Below are positions 1 to 7,398 of a stretch of DNA of 10,164 nucleotides, in pieces. Source of the DNA: an uncultured Leptospiraceae bacterium (GTDB lineage: Bacteria > Spirochaetota > Leptospiria > Leptospirales > Leptospiraceae); the NCBI GenBank assembly GCA_937924465.1, contig CALDSP010000036.1, positions 1-10,164 of the forward strand, read 5' to 3'. The notes under the pieces were generated by a model. That model was not told the origin of the DNA and ran no database searches. It worked only from the letters and a program-made list of their open reading frames with translations. Numbering within the stretch: position 1 is the first letter of the stretch; each line of letters starts with the position of its first letter. The translations under genes and the position numbers were made by a program.

Positions 1-1
1 C

Positions 2-1762
2 GTCCTTATTTGTCTTTTATTCTTTTTAAGTGATTGTCTCAGTACACAAAAGCCAGAGCCCAAGAAACCTTCCCCATTTGTTTTGGGAGATTATTCTTAT
101 CCTATTCAAAGAGCCATTTGGATAGCAGAAAAAATTTTTGAGGAATCTAAGTTACAGGGTCTTGCTTTTGCAGTTACAAATGAAAATGAAACTCTACTTG
201 TGAAAACTATTGGTAAAGCTTCAGCTAAACAAAAACTAGATTTAAACAAAAAGTTTTATCTTGGTTCTGTTTCAAAAGTTTTTACTGCTCTTTTGATTCT
301 AAAACTTGTAGAAGAAGGGAAAATTTTTCTAGATAAACCTATTACACTTTACCTAAAAAATTTAAAACTAATTCCAAGAAATAAAAAGGATCCCCCTCCA
401 ACAATTCGACAAATTTTATATCATCATAGTGGGCTTCCATCGGATGAATTTTCTAGTTTCGTAAACGACAAAAATGTTGTTCTTTCTAAAACAAATTTTT
501 ATCATACTTTACTTGATAAAGAAATCTACATGGCAGATACTCCGGGAAAAGTAATGTCCTATTCTAATTTAGGTTATAGCTTACTTGGAATTCTTATAGA
601 AAAAATAAGCAATAAAACAATTGAAGAATACGCTAAAGAAAAACTTTTTATTCCTCTAAAGATGCACGATACATCTTATTATTACAAAGAAAATGAACAG
701 GATTTTTCAAAAGGATTTTATGGTTCTAAAGAAATAGAACCAATGTATATACGAGACTTACCTGCAGGATCTATCCATTCAAATATAAAAGATATGCAAA
801 ACTTTGTAAAATTTTTGGCTAATAAAGGAAAATTTCAAGGAAAGACTATATTCCAAACAAAGACAATACAAGAAATGTTTCAAATTCAAAAGGCATCTTC
901 GTACGACTTTGATTTTAAAATAGCTCTTCCTTTTTGGATTGCACATAACGTTTACGATAACATGCATTTATATGGACATGGAGGAGATGTTCCTCCTTTT
1001 CATGCCTATATTGGAGTAAACCCAAATCAAAACCAAGGTATTGTTTTACTTACAAATACTTTTTCATCTGCTAGTTTATTGGAGAATTTAGGAAAAGAAA
1101 TTTTATCAAAATTTTTTGAAGCAAAAACTGGAAACAAACCTTTTGTAAAAGTAGCCAATTTTAAAAAGCCTTTTTCTAAAAATTGGCAAAATTGGGCAGG
1201 AAATTATCTTACTTCTTCAGGATGGCTAAATTTAGAAGCCAAACAAAATTATTTAAAAACGAATCAAAATGTAGTTTTTATTCCCGAATCTGAAAATGAA
1301 TTTCTTTATAAAGTTCGTTTCTTTTTTGAACTCATTCCTATGAATATAGATGCTATTCAAAACTATAGAGTAAAATTTAATAAAGACAAACAAAATAAAA
1401 AATTTTTTGCACTTACTATTTTAGATAAATTTATTTTATTGTATGGACAAGAAAAAGAAAAAAAACAAGTTCCAAAAATATGGAAAGATAGAGTGGGAAA
1501 GTATAAAATTCTTAATGCAACAAATAAGAGTTTTCTAAAAGATTTTGAAATTAGTTATAATAGTTCAGATGAGTTGATTTACCTTAGTTATAAAATTGAC
1601 TTGATAAAAACTATCCCTTTTACAATTTGTGTAGATATTTTTTCTGAAAATTTAGGATATACAGAAGGACTTGGACGAAATTCGGGACTTGCTTTGGTTT
1701 GGGAAAAAACTTTTGAAGGAGAAGTTTTGCATTTTTCGGGGTATAAGCTACGAAAGAATTAA
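2..1762 (+). CDS. Serine hydrolase, beta-lactamase/esterase (class C) family, probable lipoprotein; 5' end cut by window edge
   Basis: Penicillin-binding-protein-like serine hydrolase, probably an esterase or D,D-peptidase relative acting outside the cytoplasm; substrate unknown. The reading frame is open to the left edge, so the gene starts outside the window; the TTG at position 83 is only an internal Leu codon. About 586 codons are visible. The first visible residues are a hydrophobic stretch ending in LSDC (Cys codon at 35-37) followed by a Pro/Lys-rich linker, which looks like a lipoprotein signal peptide. Numbering from the codon at 83, the family motifs are SVSK (62-65, nucleophile Ser and Lys), RQILYHHSGLP (109-119), YSN (160-162) and HGG (299-301), all in the usual order. 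A further ~200 residues follow the catalytic domain, starting with a WAGNY motif as in the beta-sheet C-terminal domains of such hydrolases; I cannot assign them firmly. Family certain, lipoprotein status likely, substrate unassigned. Confidence 0.88.
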   Translation, partial: VLICLLFFLSDCLSTQKPEPKKPSPFVLGDYSYPIQRAIWIAEKIFEESKLQGLAFAVTNENETLLVKTIGKASAKQKLDLNKKFYLGSVSKVFTALLILKLVEEGKIFLDKPITLYLKNLKLIPRNKKDPPPTIRQILYHHSGLPSDEFSSFVNDKNVVLSKTNFYHTLLDKEIYMADTPGKVMSYSNLGYSLLGILIEKISNKTIEEYAKEKLFIPLKMHDTSYYYKENEQDFSKGFYGSKEIEPMYIRDLPAGSIHSNIKDMQNFVKFLANKGKFQGKTIFQTKTIQEMFQIQKASSYDFDFKIALPFWIAHNVYDNMHLYGHGGDVPPFHAYIGVNPNQNQGIVLLTNTFSSASLLENLGKEILSKFFEAKTGNKPFVKVANFKKPFSKNWQNWAGNYLTSSGWLNLEAKQNYLKTNQNVVFIPESENEFLYKVRFFFELIPMNIDAIQNYRVKFNKDKQNKKFFALTILDKFILLYGQEKEKKQVPKIWKDRVGKYKILNATNKSFLKDFEISYNSSDELIYLSYKIDLIKTIPFTICVDIFSENLGYTEGLGRNSGLALVWEKTFEGEVLHFSGYKLRKN

Positions 1763-1776
1763 AGTTTCAATCTTTC
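1752..1776. terminator. Possible terminator dyad spanning the two convergent stop codons
   Basis: Arms GAAAGA (1752-1757) and TCTTTC (1771-1776) are perfect inverted repeats around 13 bases that contain both overlapping stop codons. On the plus strand the dyad is followed by T-rich runs (1784-1788 and 1792-1797), as in an intrinsic terminator for the hydrolase gene; no T run follows on the minus strand. The stem is short and has few G-C pairs, so this is tentative. Confidence 0.35.
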
Positions 1777-3159
1777 ATAAAATTTTTCAATTTTTTCTTT
1801 TTCCCACTCTTTTTGAGGAAAAATATAACTTATAAAAATTCCAACTCCAAAAATAACTGGAATCCCATACACTGCCCAATACCAAGTATACATTCCTTGT
1901 TCTCCAAAATAGATATAACAAAAACTCCCCCAAGTAAATCCTACCAAAGCACTTATTATGACCGAAAGTGTATTAGCTTTTTTCCAATAGAAGGCAGCTA
2001 AAAGTCCAAAAGACAAACTGGCTACTGGAATGTTAGCTAAAATAAGTTTATCTAAAAGTTTATCTATAAAAGTAATAGAAATTAAATAGCTTAAACTAGC
2101 GAGAACAACAGTAATGCTTTTTCCTCTAAAAGTTTCCTTAGTTTCTGAAATATCTTTTTCTAAAAAATCTACAATTACCATTGTACTCATAGCACTCCAT
2201 ACACCACCTAATGTAGTCACTCCCGCTAAAAACAAAACTAAGTAAGCAAATCCTTTAAATCCAAATGGAAAAAATTTATGAACTATAGTTGAAATTCCGG
2301 CATCAGTTCCTTCAAGAGGAAAATTCATAAGTTTAAGATTATAAACAGAAAGCACAGGAAAAGAATAAAGCAAAAACACTAAAACAGAAGCTAAGCCTAC
2401 AGAATAAAATGCTACTCTCTTATTAAGGGCTGAAAAAATTTTTTGACCATACCAAGGGGCGGCAATATAAGTAAACATTGTCAAAATAATCAAGGAAAAT
2501 ATAAAAGGGATTGGTAAAACTTTTTGTCCTTCTTGAATAGAAATAGTTTGGATTGGATTCAGTTCTGAGTTCCCTCTCTTGGTAAAAAAATAAAGCATTC
2601 CAATAAAAAAAAGAGTTCCTAAAAATCCATACACATCTGTTCTTATGATAGAAAAAAGTCCTCCTCTCCAAGTGATTAAAACTACAACAAAAGTAATGAG
2701 TAAACTAAGTAGTTTTTCATTTAAATTAAAGATAGGATTAAATAAGATTTGTAAAGACTTTATATAGTTTGCAGTAAATCCAAGCATAGCTAAAAGTAAA
2801 AAAAGACTTGCCATTTTTCCAAGCCAAGGATGATAACGTAAAGTAAAAAGTTCTGCTACACTAGAAACGTTGAGTGCTTTCCATTTTTCTGCAACGGTAA
2901 ACGTATAAAAGAGAAGTCCAAATAAAAAAACAGAGGGCAATGCAAGTCCCCATATGCCAGCTATGTATCCCACTTGCGAAAAAGCAACTAAAGTAGATGG
3001 ATTGAATTCTGTCATAACTAAGGTACAAACCAAAGCGAAGATCCCTGTACTGCGATTGGCTAAAAGATAGGCAATCTCTGTAGTTACTTTCCTATCCCTG
3101 TATATATTCCAAAGATATAAAAACAGTAAAAGACCAGCAAATATAACTGCATCTAACAT
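1759..3159 (-). CDS. Sodium:solute symporter (SSS family) membrane protein
   Basis: Predicted inner-membrane secondary transporter of 466 residues coupling solute uptake to Na+; the solute cannot be told from sequence. About 13 hydrophobic segments are visible, from residues 3-18 to 427-447, in line with the LeuT-fold SSS family. The stretch TWRGGLFSIIRTDV (163-175) matches the family's conserved GGL.s.v.TDv motif. By-eye alignment with PutP places Thr315-Thr316 (in LAGVTTLGG) where PutP has the Na+-binding Ser-Thr pair, and DFLEKD (331-336) where the helix ends. The ATG at 3157-3159 is the earliest possible start because an in-frame TAA lies two codons upstream. No Shine-Dalgarno sequence is visible before it. 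The gene lies 43 bases after PD40-OmpA and its stop overlaps the convergent hydrolase stop by 4 bases. It may be the last gene of the minus-strand cluster or have its own promoter. Confidence 0.9.
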   Translation of the reverse strand: MLDAVIFAGLLLFLYLWNIYRDRKVTTEIAYLLANRSTGIFALVCTLVMTEFNPSTLVAFSQVGYIAGIWGLALPSVFLFGLLFYTFTVAEKWKALNVSSVAELFTLRYHPWLGKMASLFLLLAMLGFTANYIKSLQILFNPIFNLNEKLLSLLITFVVVLITWRGGLFSIIRTDVYGFLGTLFFIGMLYFFTKRGNSELNPIQTISIQEGQKVLPIPFIFSLIILTMFTYIAAPWYGQKIFSALNKRVAFYSVGLASVLVFLLYSFPVLSVYNLKLMNFPLEGTDAGISTIVHKFFPFGFKGFAYLVLFLAGVTTLGGVWSAMSTMVIVDFLEKDISETKETFRGKSITVVLASLSYLISITFIDKLLDKLILANIPVASLSFGLLAAFYWKKANTLSVIISALVGFTWGSFCYIYFGEQGMYTWYWAVYGIPVIFGVGIFISYIFPQKEWEKEKIEKFYERLKL

Positions 3160-3166
3160 AATTTAA

Positions 3167-3197
3167 ATGATAGTTGTTTGTGCTATAAAAAATGCAA
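3167..3197 (-). promoter_or_regulatory. Candidate promoter for the symporter, possibly giving a leaderless mRNA
   Basis: Read on the minus strand, TTGCAT (3192-3197) and TATCAT (3167-3172) resemble sigma-70 -35 and -10 boxes with a rather long 19-base spacer. Only 7 bases separate the -10 box from the ATG, so transcription would begin at about the start codon itself. This would fit the missing ribosome binding site. In AT-rich DNA such matches arise by chance. Confidence 0.28.
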
Positions 3198-3202
3198 GAT
3201 TT

Positions 3203-4681
3203 TTATTCTATAATTTCAAATTCTGTTCTACGATTGATTTTATTTGATTCGGGTTTAGTATCTTTAATGATTGGTTGCGTAGAACCTTTCCCATCTGTTA
3301 AAATACGTTTCGGATCAATTCCTTTATTCATTAAATATTTTTTGACGGATTCAGCTCTATCCCAGGAAAGTTGGACGTTGAGTGAAGAATCTCCTGTTAA
3401 ATCCGTATGTCCTGTAATTTTGATTTTTAAATTTTTTTCTAAGTTTAAAAATTCTGCTAATTTATCTAATACAGGAAGGGATTCTGGTAAAAGTTCACTA
3501 GAGTTTATAGCAAAGTTGATACTTCTTAAGGTAAGTTTTTTCTTTTCTTTTAATGCTTTGGGAATTTCTTCTAGTTCTTTTTCTTTTGAAGTAATTGTTT
3601 TAGATGGTGTGATTGTATCCTGTTCGTTTTTATGTTTGTTATTCTTTTTAAGAGATTCGTTATGTGCAAAAATATCATCTTTTTTAGGAGGAATTTCTGG
3701 GATCGGTTTTATTTCTTGTAGTTTATTTTGAGGTTCTGAAGATTCTAAATGTTGAGCTTTACGGTCCTCATAAAGTTCTTCTTCTGTTTTAAGTTTTATT
3801 GCCGTATAAATATCATAGTCTTTTGTACCTTCGAATTTTCTTCTGCAAAAATAGAATGTTTTATCTAAAGGATGAATGATCATATAGGCTTCGTCAGAGG
3901 ATGTGTTGATTTCAGGTCCTAAGTTTTCTGCCTCTCCAAAACTTCCATCTTCATAAATTCTAGCTCGATATATGTCATACCCTCCATATCCTCCTGCTCG
4001 ATTGGAAGCGAAATAAATATAGTCCCCATTCGGAGAAATAGTAGCAGAGATGGTAGAAGTTCCTTTTATATTAATAGGTTCTGGAAGTTCTTGTGCAGGA
4101 TAAATGTCTCTAGACGTTAGGCGCGAAGTATAAATTTTTGCAAGACTTGGATTTCCAAAGGGATAACGAGTAAACAGAAGATAATCTCCATATACAAAGG
4201 GATTTTCTTCCATTTGTTCAGTGTTTATATTTTCCGATAATGGCATAGGGGTAGTCCACTTTCCTTGAATTTTTTCAGAATAATAAAGGTCCCTAGAAAC
4301 TCCAATCCCTTGAGGAACTCGAAACTCAATGGAACCATCTCGATTGGATGAAAAAACTATAAATTGTTCATTTCCATATACAAAAGGACTTTGATCATCA
4401 TAGGGTGAATTCAATTCCTTCACTTCAACAGGAGTAGTCCAAGCTCCATTGACTTTAGTTGTTTTGAAAATATCAGTATTTGTGATAGAATTCCTCTTTG
4501 AATAAAAATATAAAGTATTTCCATCAGCAGTAAGACTTGGACCAAATTCATTAAAATTTGTATTGATTGAACTTGGAAGAGGAATTATCTTATACGTCTT
4601 ATTTGTTGTTTGCGAAAGTATAGAATGAACAACAAATACAAAAAAGCTACATGAAATAAGGATGGGATTTAATATTGTCAT
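3203..4681 (-). CDS. PD40 beta-propeller repeat protein with C-terminal OmpA peptidoglycan-binding domain
   Basis: Envelope protein of 492 residues expected in the periplasm or on the inner face of the outer membrane, bound to peptidoglycan. A hydrophobic N-terminus (residues 3-22) looks like a signal peptide. Five PD40/WD40-like blade motifs follow between about residues 45 and 290, recognisable as repeated S.dG..iyF.S.R patterns such as SPNGDYIYFASNR (216-228). A charged, Lys/Glu-rich linker spans about 300-380. The OmpA domain (about 383-492) has GHTD (424-427), LSWDRAESV with Arg442, and the closing NRRTEFEI; the Asp and Arg are the residues that bind diaminopimelate in OmpA-family domains. 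I chose ATG at 4681 because GGAGAGG lies 6 bases upstream; the frame could also begin at TTG 4696, which would overlap that site. The gene overlaps the end of RR-HDOD by 35 bases, suggesting coupled translation. Similar PD40-OmpA proteins occur in Bacteroidetes and Leptospira; the exact role here is unknown. Confidence 0.9.
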   Translation of the reverse strand: MTILNPILISCSFFVFVVHSILSQTTNKTYKIIPLPSSINTNFNEFGPSLTADGNTLYFYSKRNSITNTDIFKTTKVNGAWTTPVEVKELNSPYDDQSPFVYGNEQFIVFSSNRDGSIEFRVPQGIGVSRDLYYSEKIQGKWTTPMPLSENINTEQMEENPFVYGDYLLFTRYPFGNPSLAKIYTSRLTSRDIYPAQELPEPINIKGTSTISATISPNGDYIYFASNRAGGYGGYDIYRARIYEDGSFGEAENLGPEINTSSDEAYMIIHPLDKTFYFCRRKFEGTKDYDIYTAIKLKTEEELYEDRKAQHLESSEPQNKLQEIKPIPEIPPKKDDIFAHNESLKKNNKHKNEQDTITPSKTITSKEKELEEIPKALKEKKKLTLRSINFAINSSELLPESLPVLDKLAEFLNLEKNLKIKITGHTDLTGDSSLNVQLSWDRAESVKKYLMNKGIDPKRILTDGKGSTQPIIKDTKPESNKINRRTEFEIIE

Positions 4682-5927
4682 AATAATCCTCTCCAAATAC
4701 TTCCATCAATTCTGGAGGGGCCTTGTAGTATTCAAAAATTGCTTTATAAAGCTCTTCTTCTTCAGGTGGGATAAGTGTGCTAAGTAGTTTTTTGCCTATA
4801 ATTTCTCCTACTCTTGTTACTCTGTCGTAATCACTAACATTTTTGAGTTCTTCAATAGAAAAATTTTGGTTTTTAACAATTTCCATATATTCTGGCGGCA
4901 TGTTCCAAGTTTTAAAAACACGAATCCCAATTTCAACAGAATCAGTATTGAATTCTTCTTTTTCTATTTGAATAATACTTTTTGTTCCAAACTCAGCTAG
5001 TCTTAACACTTCTTGGTATCTTTTATTAAAGTTCATTGCTAAAACTGTGGAGCCAATTTTTCTCAAGAGAGAAAGCGTAAAAATTCCTTCTTTTAGATGT
5101 TTTACGTTGAGTGGAGCAATTAAATCAAAGCAAACTAAAGAAGAGAGAATGGGTAGTTCAACAATGTACTTTTTAAAGAGTGCGCCTACCAAGTTTTTGG
5201 AGAATTGCTTTTTAGATTGTAGAATGACCAAATTTTTTACTGTTTTCATTCCTAAAAGAGTAATGGCATCCTTTAGGGTTTTTACCATTCCAGAACGACC
5301 ATAAAAACTAGAGTTTGCAATTCGTAAAATATCTAAACTTAAGGCTTTATCGGGTGCTATGATTTTTTCGAGTTCAGCACTACCTCCAGAAGTACTTGAG
5401 TCAAATTGCAATACTTTCAACATGACAGAAGGAACTGGGGGAATTTTCAGATCGTTGAGATCAATCCCTGTTGTGTTTTTATAAGCAACAACGGTTTTAG
5501 TAAGGAGATCTTTTCTTCCTAGAATATTTGCAAATTTTTCTACTATTTGGCTCTTGTTAATGGGTTTGACTATTAAAGAATTGACTTTAAGTTTATAAAC
5601 TTCATTGACTACTTCTTTACTTGGATAAGCAGTAATCATAATAGTAATTTTATCTGGAAAGTGTTGCTTGATTTCTCGAAGTGTTTCTATTCCATTTTTA
5701 ACTGGCATATCATAATCAATGCAAACAATATCAATAGTATGCCCAAATTCTCTTAAAATTTCTAATCCTTGAGCTCCATTTTCCACTGTAAAGGCAATGT
5801 TAAACATTTCTGATTGAAGATACTGTTTTAGGAGTAAAGTATCAATTCTGGAGTCATCAATTATGAGAACATTGTAAGGAATTAAATTTTTAACATTGAT
5901 TCCAAGCGCTAAAGATTTTTCATTCAT
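4647..5927 (-). CDS. Response regulator receiver domain fused to an HDOD domain
   Basis: Cytoplasmic two-component signalling protein of 426 residues. The receiver domain (about 19-135) has the acidic pair Asp24-Asp25, the phospho-acceptor Asp71 in IDYDMPVKNG, Thr99 and Lys121 in LIVKPIN, so it should be phosphorylatable. An HDOD domain follows (about 158-350), recognisable by IPPVPSVMLKVLQ (162-174), APDKALSLDILRIANSSFYG (191-210) and ITLLGMKTVKNLV. HDOD domains resemble HD hydrolases but lack the metal-binding His-Asp, so the output is probably protein interaction rather than catalysis. No DNA-binding domain, GGDEF or EAL domain is present, and no histidine kinase lies in the window. The ATG at 5925-5927 has AAGG 10 bases upstream. 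The gene ends in FM-stop and overlaps the next gene, PD40-OmpA, by 35 bases. The partner kinase and target are unknown. Confidence 0.92.
   Translation of the reverse strand: MNEKSLALGINVKNLIPYNVLIIDDSRIDTLLLKQYLQSEMFNIAFTVENGAQGLEILREFGHTIDIVCIDYDMPVKNGIETLREIKQHFPDKITIMITAYPSKEVVNEVYKLKVNSLIVKPINKSQIVEKFANILGRKDLLTKTVVAYKNTTGIDLNDLKIPPVPSVMLKVLQFDSSTSGGSAELEKIIAPDKALSLDILRIANSSFYGRSGMVKTLKDAITLLGMKTVKNLVILQSKKQFSKNLVGALFKKYIVELPILSSLVCFDLIAPLNVKHLKEGIFTLSLLRKIGSTVLAMNFNKRYQEVLRLAEFGTKSIIQIEKEEFNTDSVEIGIRVFKTWNMPPEYMEIVKNQNFSIEELKNVSDYDRVTRVGEIIGKKLLSTLIPPEEEELYKAIFEYYKAPPELMEVFGEDYYDNIKSHPYFM
4688..4694 (-). promoter_or_regulatory. Ribosome binding site of PD40-OmpA, inside the RR-HDOD coding region
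   Basis: The minus-strand sequence GGAGAGG sits 6 bases before the ATG at 4681. It lies within the Gly-Glu codons of the RR-HDOD C-terminus, so the site has a double use. It decides the start of the PD40-OmpA gene in favour of ATG 4681 over TTG 4696. Confidence 0.7.
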
Positions 5928-5950
5928 GAAGGAATAACCTTTTTACTTTG

Positions 5951-5981
5951 AGTATGTTTTTAAATTCAGAGTTTTTTTCAA
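5951..5981 (-). promoter_or_regulatory. Candidate promoter in the 91-base gap before RR-HDOD
   Basis: The gap at 5928-6018 between radA and RR-HDOD is the largest between complete genes on this strand and the natural place for a promoter. On the minus strand TTGAAA (5976-5981) and CATACT (5951-5956), 19 bases apart, are the best sigma-70-like pair I see. The spacer is longer than optimal. I see no strong radA terminator hairpin in the gap, so read-through from radA remains possible. Confidence 0.28.
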
Positions 5982-6018
5982 GTTTTTTATACATGCTTTT
6001 AGAACTATTTAAAATTAT

Positions 6019-7398
6019 TTAAAAAATTTCTTCTCCCGTGTTAAATAAAAATGAATTCAATTCTGAAATATGAAGTATTTTAAAAACATTAATATTTTTC
6101 TCAAGTAAAATTTCCTTTTCATTTCCTTTAGGTACTAAAATTTTTTGAATCCCAATAGCATTTAATTCTTGAATCCTAGAATTGATAGAATGAATAGGCC
6201 TCACTTCTCCTGAAAGCCCTACTTCTCCCAAAATTCCAAAACTATGAGAAATTTTTTTGTTTAAATAACTAGAGAGGATGGCGGCACAAATTCCTAAATC
6301 TAAAGCAGGTTCATCAAAATTTAAGCCCCCTGTTAGATTTGTAAATACATCGCATTCGGAAAGTTTATATTCTAAATATTTTTCTAAAACTGCACACAAT
6401 AAAATAATCCTTCTATTATCTAAACCTTCCCCCATTCTTCTTGCTTGAGGAAGATATGTGCGAGCTACCAATGCTTGGATTTCAACACAAATGGAACGAG
6501 TTCCTTCCATAACAGCAGAAATTATAGAACCAATTCTTTCTTTTTGTCCTTGGGTAATAAAGACTTTGTCCCTATCTTTTACTTCTATAAGTCCTTTTGC
6601 TTGCATCTCTAGAATTGTAACATTTCCTACAGCTCCAAAACGATTTTTTGTTGAACGAAGAATCCTATATAAATTTAACCTATCACTTTCAAAATAGAGA
6701 ACTACATCTACAATGTGTTCTAAAACCTTAGGTCCTGCAATAGTTCCTTCCTTTGTAATGTGGCCAACCAAAAAGATAGGAATAGAAGTAGTCTTAGCAA
6801 TTTCCAAAAAAAATTGTGTACTTTCACGAAGTTGAGTGATTGTTCCTGCTATCCCTTGTAAAGAATTACGAGAGATTGTTTGGATTGAATCAATAAAGAC
6901 TATATTTGGTTTTTCATGGTAAATCATATCGGCGATATTTTCTGCAATTAGTTCAGAGCTAATCAGAATATTTTCAGAAATAGCTCCAATTCTTTCTGCA
7001 CGCAAACGAATTTGAGAAGCGGATTCTTCTCCAGAAATATAAAGGATTTTTTTAGTACTACTTAGTTTTTTGGCAAATTCTAATATCAAAGTGGATTTGC
7101 CAACACCGGGTTCTCCTGCAAGTAAAGTAAGACTTCCTAAAACAATTCCTCCACCAAAGAGCAAATCTATTTCAGAAAAACCTAAAGAAATTCGATCGGT
7201 ATCTACGCTTTTTACTTGCGTGATAGGAATAGGAGAGTTATATTTAGGGTTAGTTTTGGGTAGTTTAGAAGAAAAACGTTCCATACCAATTTCTTCTAAG
7301 ACAGAGTTCCAACTTCCACAAACCTCACACTTTCCCACCCAACGTGGATACTCAGCACCACAGGTTTGACAAACAAAACGTCTTTTTTCTTTTTTCAA
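6019..7398 (-). CDS. radA: DNA repair protein RadA (Sms), recombination branch-migration ATPase
   Basis: RecA-like ATPase that helps process recombination intermediates and promotes branch migration during repair. With the start chosen here it has 459 residues, matching the usual RadA length of about 455-460. An N-terminal zinc finger has Cys10, Cys13, Cys24 and Cys27 (CQTCG and CEVCG). The RecA core has Walker A GEPGVGKST (95-103), Walker B IVFIDS (166-171) and the RadA signature KNRFG (251-255). The C-terminal Lon-protease-like domain covers about 318-459. I place the start at TTG 7396-7398, whose last two bases overlap the TGA stop of the upstream exonuclease (TTGA). The frame stays open to a GTG at 7464, but that would add 22 residues not typical of the family. 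The residues just after KNRFG (AVGNVTILEM) depart from the common TNE.GvFEM form. Translation is probably coupled to the exonuclease gene. Confidence 0.95.
   Translation of the reverse strand: MKKEKRRFVCQTCGAEYPRWVGKCEVCGSWNSVLEEIGMERFSSKLPKTNPKYNSPIPITQVKSVDTDRISLGFSEIDLLFGGGIVLGSLTLLAGEPGVGKSTLILEFAKKLSSTKKILYISGEESASQIRLRAERIGAISENILISSELIAENIADMIYHEKPNIVFIDSIQTISRNSLQGIAGTITQLRESTQFFLEIAKTTSIPIFLVGHITKEGTIAGPKVLEHIVDVVLYFESDRLNLYRILRSTKNRFGAVGNVTILEMQAKGLIEVKDRDKVFITQGQKERIGSIISAVMEGTRSICVEIQALVARTYLPQARRMGEGLDNRRIILLCAVLEKYLEYKLSECDVFTNLTGGLNFDEPALDLGICAAILSSYLNKKISHSFGILGEVGLSGEVRPIHSINSRIQELNAIGIQKILVPKGNEKEILLEKNINVFKILHISELNSFLFNTGEEIF
7395..7398 (-). promoter_or_regulatory. TTGA stop/start overlap joining exonuclease and radA
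   Basis: On the minus strand the four bases TTGA hold the TTG start of radA (7398-7396) and the TGA stop of the exonuclease (7397-7395). A weak AAAGGA lies about 12 bases upstream. This is the TTG counterpart of the common ATGA overlap used for termination-reinitiation. It supports the short radA start. Confidence 0.65.

Noticed and set aside
3185..3206. Inverted repeat ATAAAAA/TTTTTAT after the PD40-OmpA stop as a terminator
   Set aside because: The 7-pair stem has no G-C pairs, so it would be unstable; such repeats are common by chance in DNA this AT-rich.
3192..3731. Plus-strand open frame of 179 codons opposite the PD40-OmpA gene
   Set aside because: It lies fully antisense to a well-supported coding region, is rich in Ser/Phe/Leu as expected from the complement of AT-rich Lys/Glu codons, and shows no domain.
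4649..4681. PD40-OmpA as a lipoprotein through LISC near its N-terminus (Cys11)
   Set aside because: Only ten residues precede the Cys and the hydrophobic core continues after it, so an ordinary signal peptide or anchor fits better.
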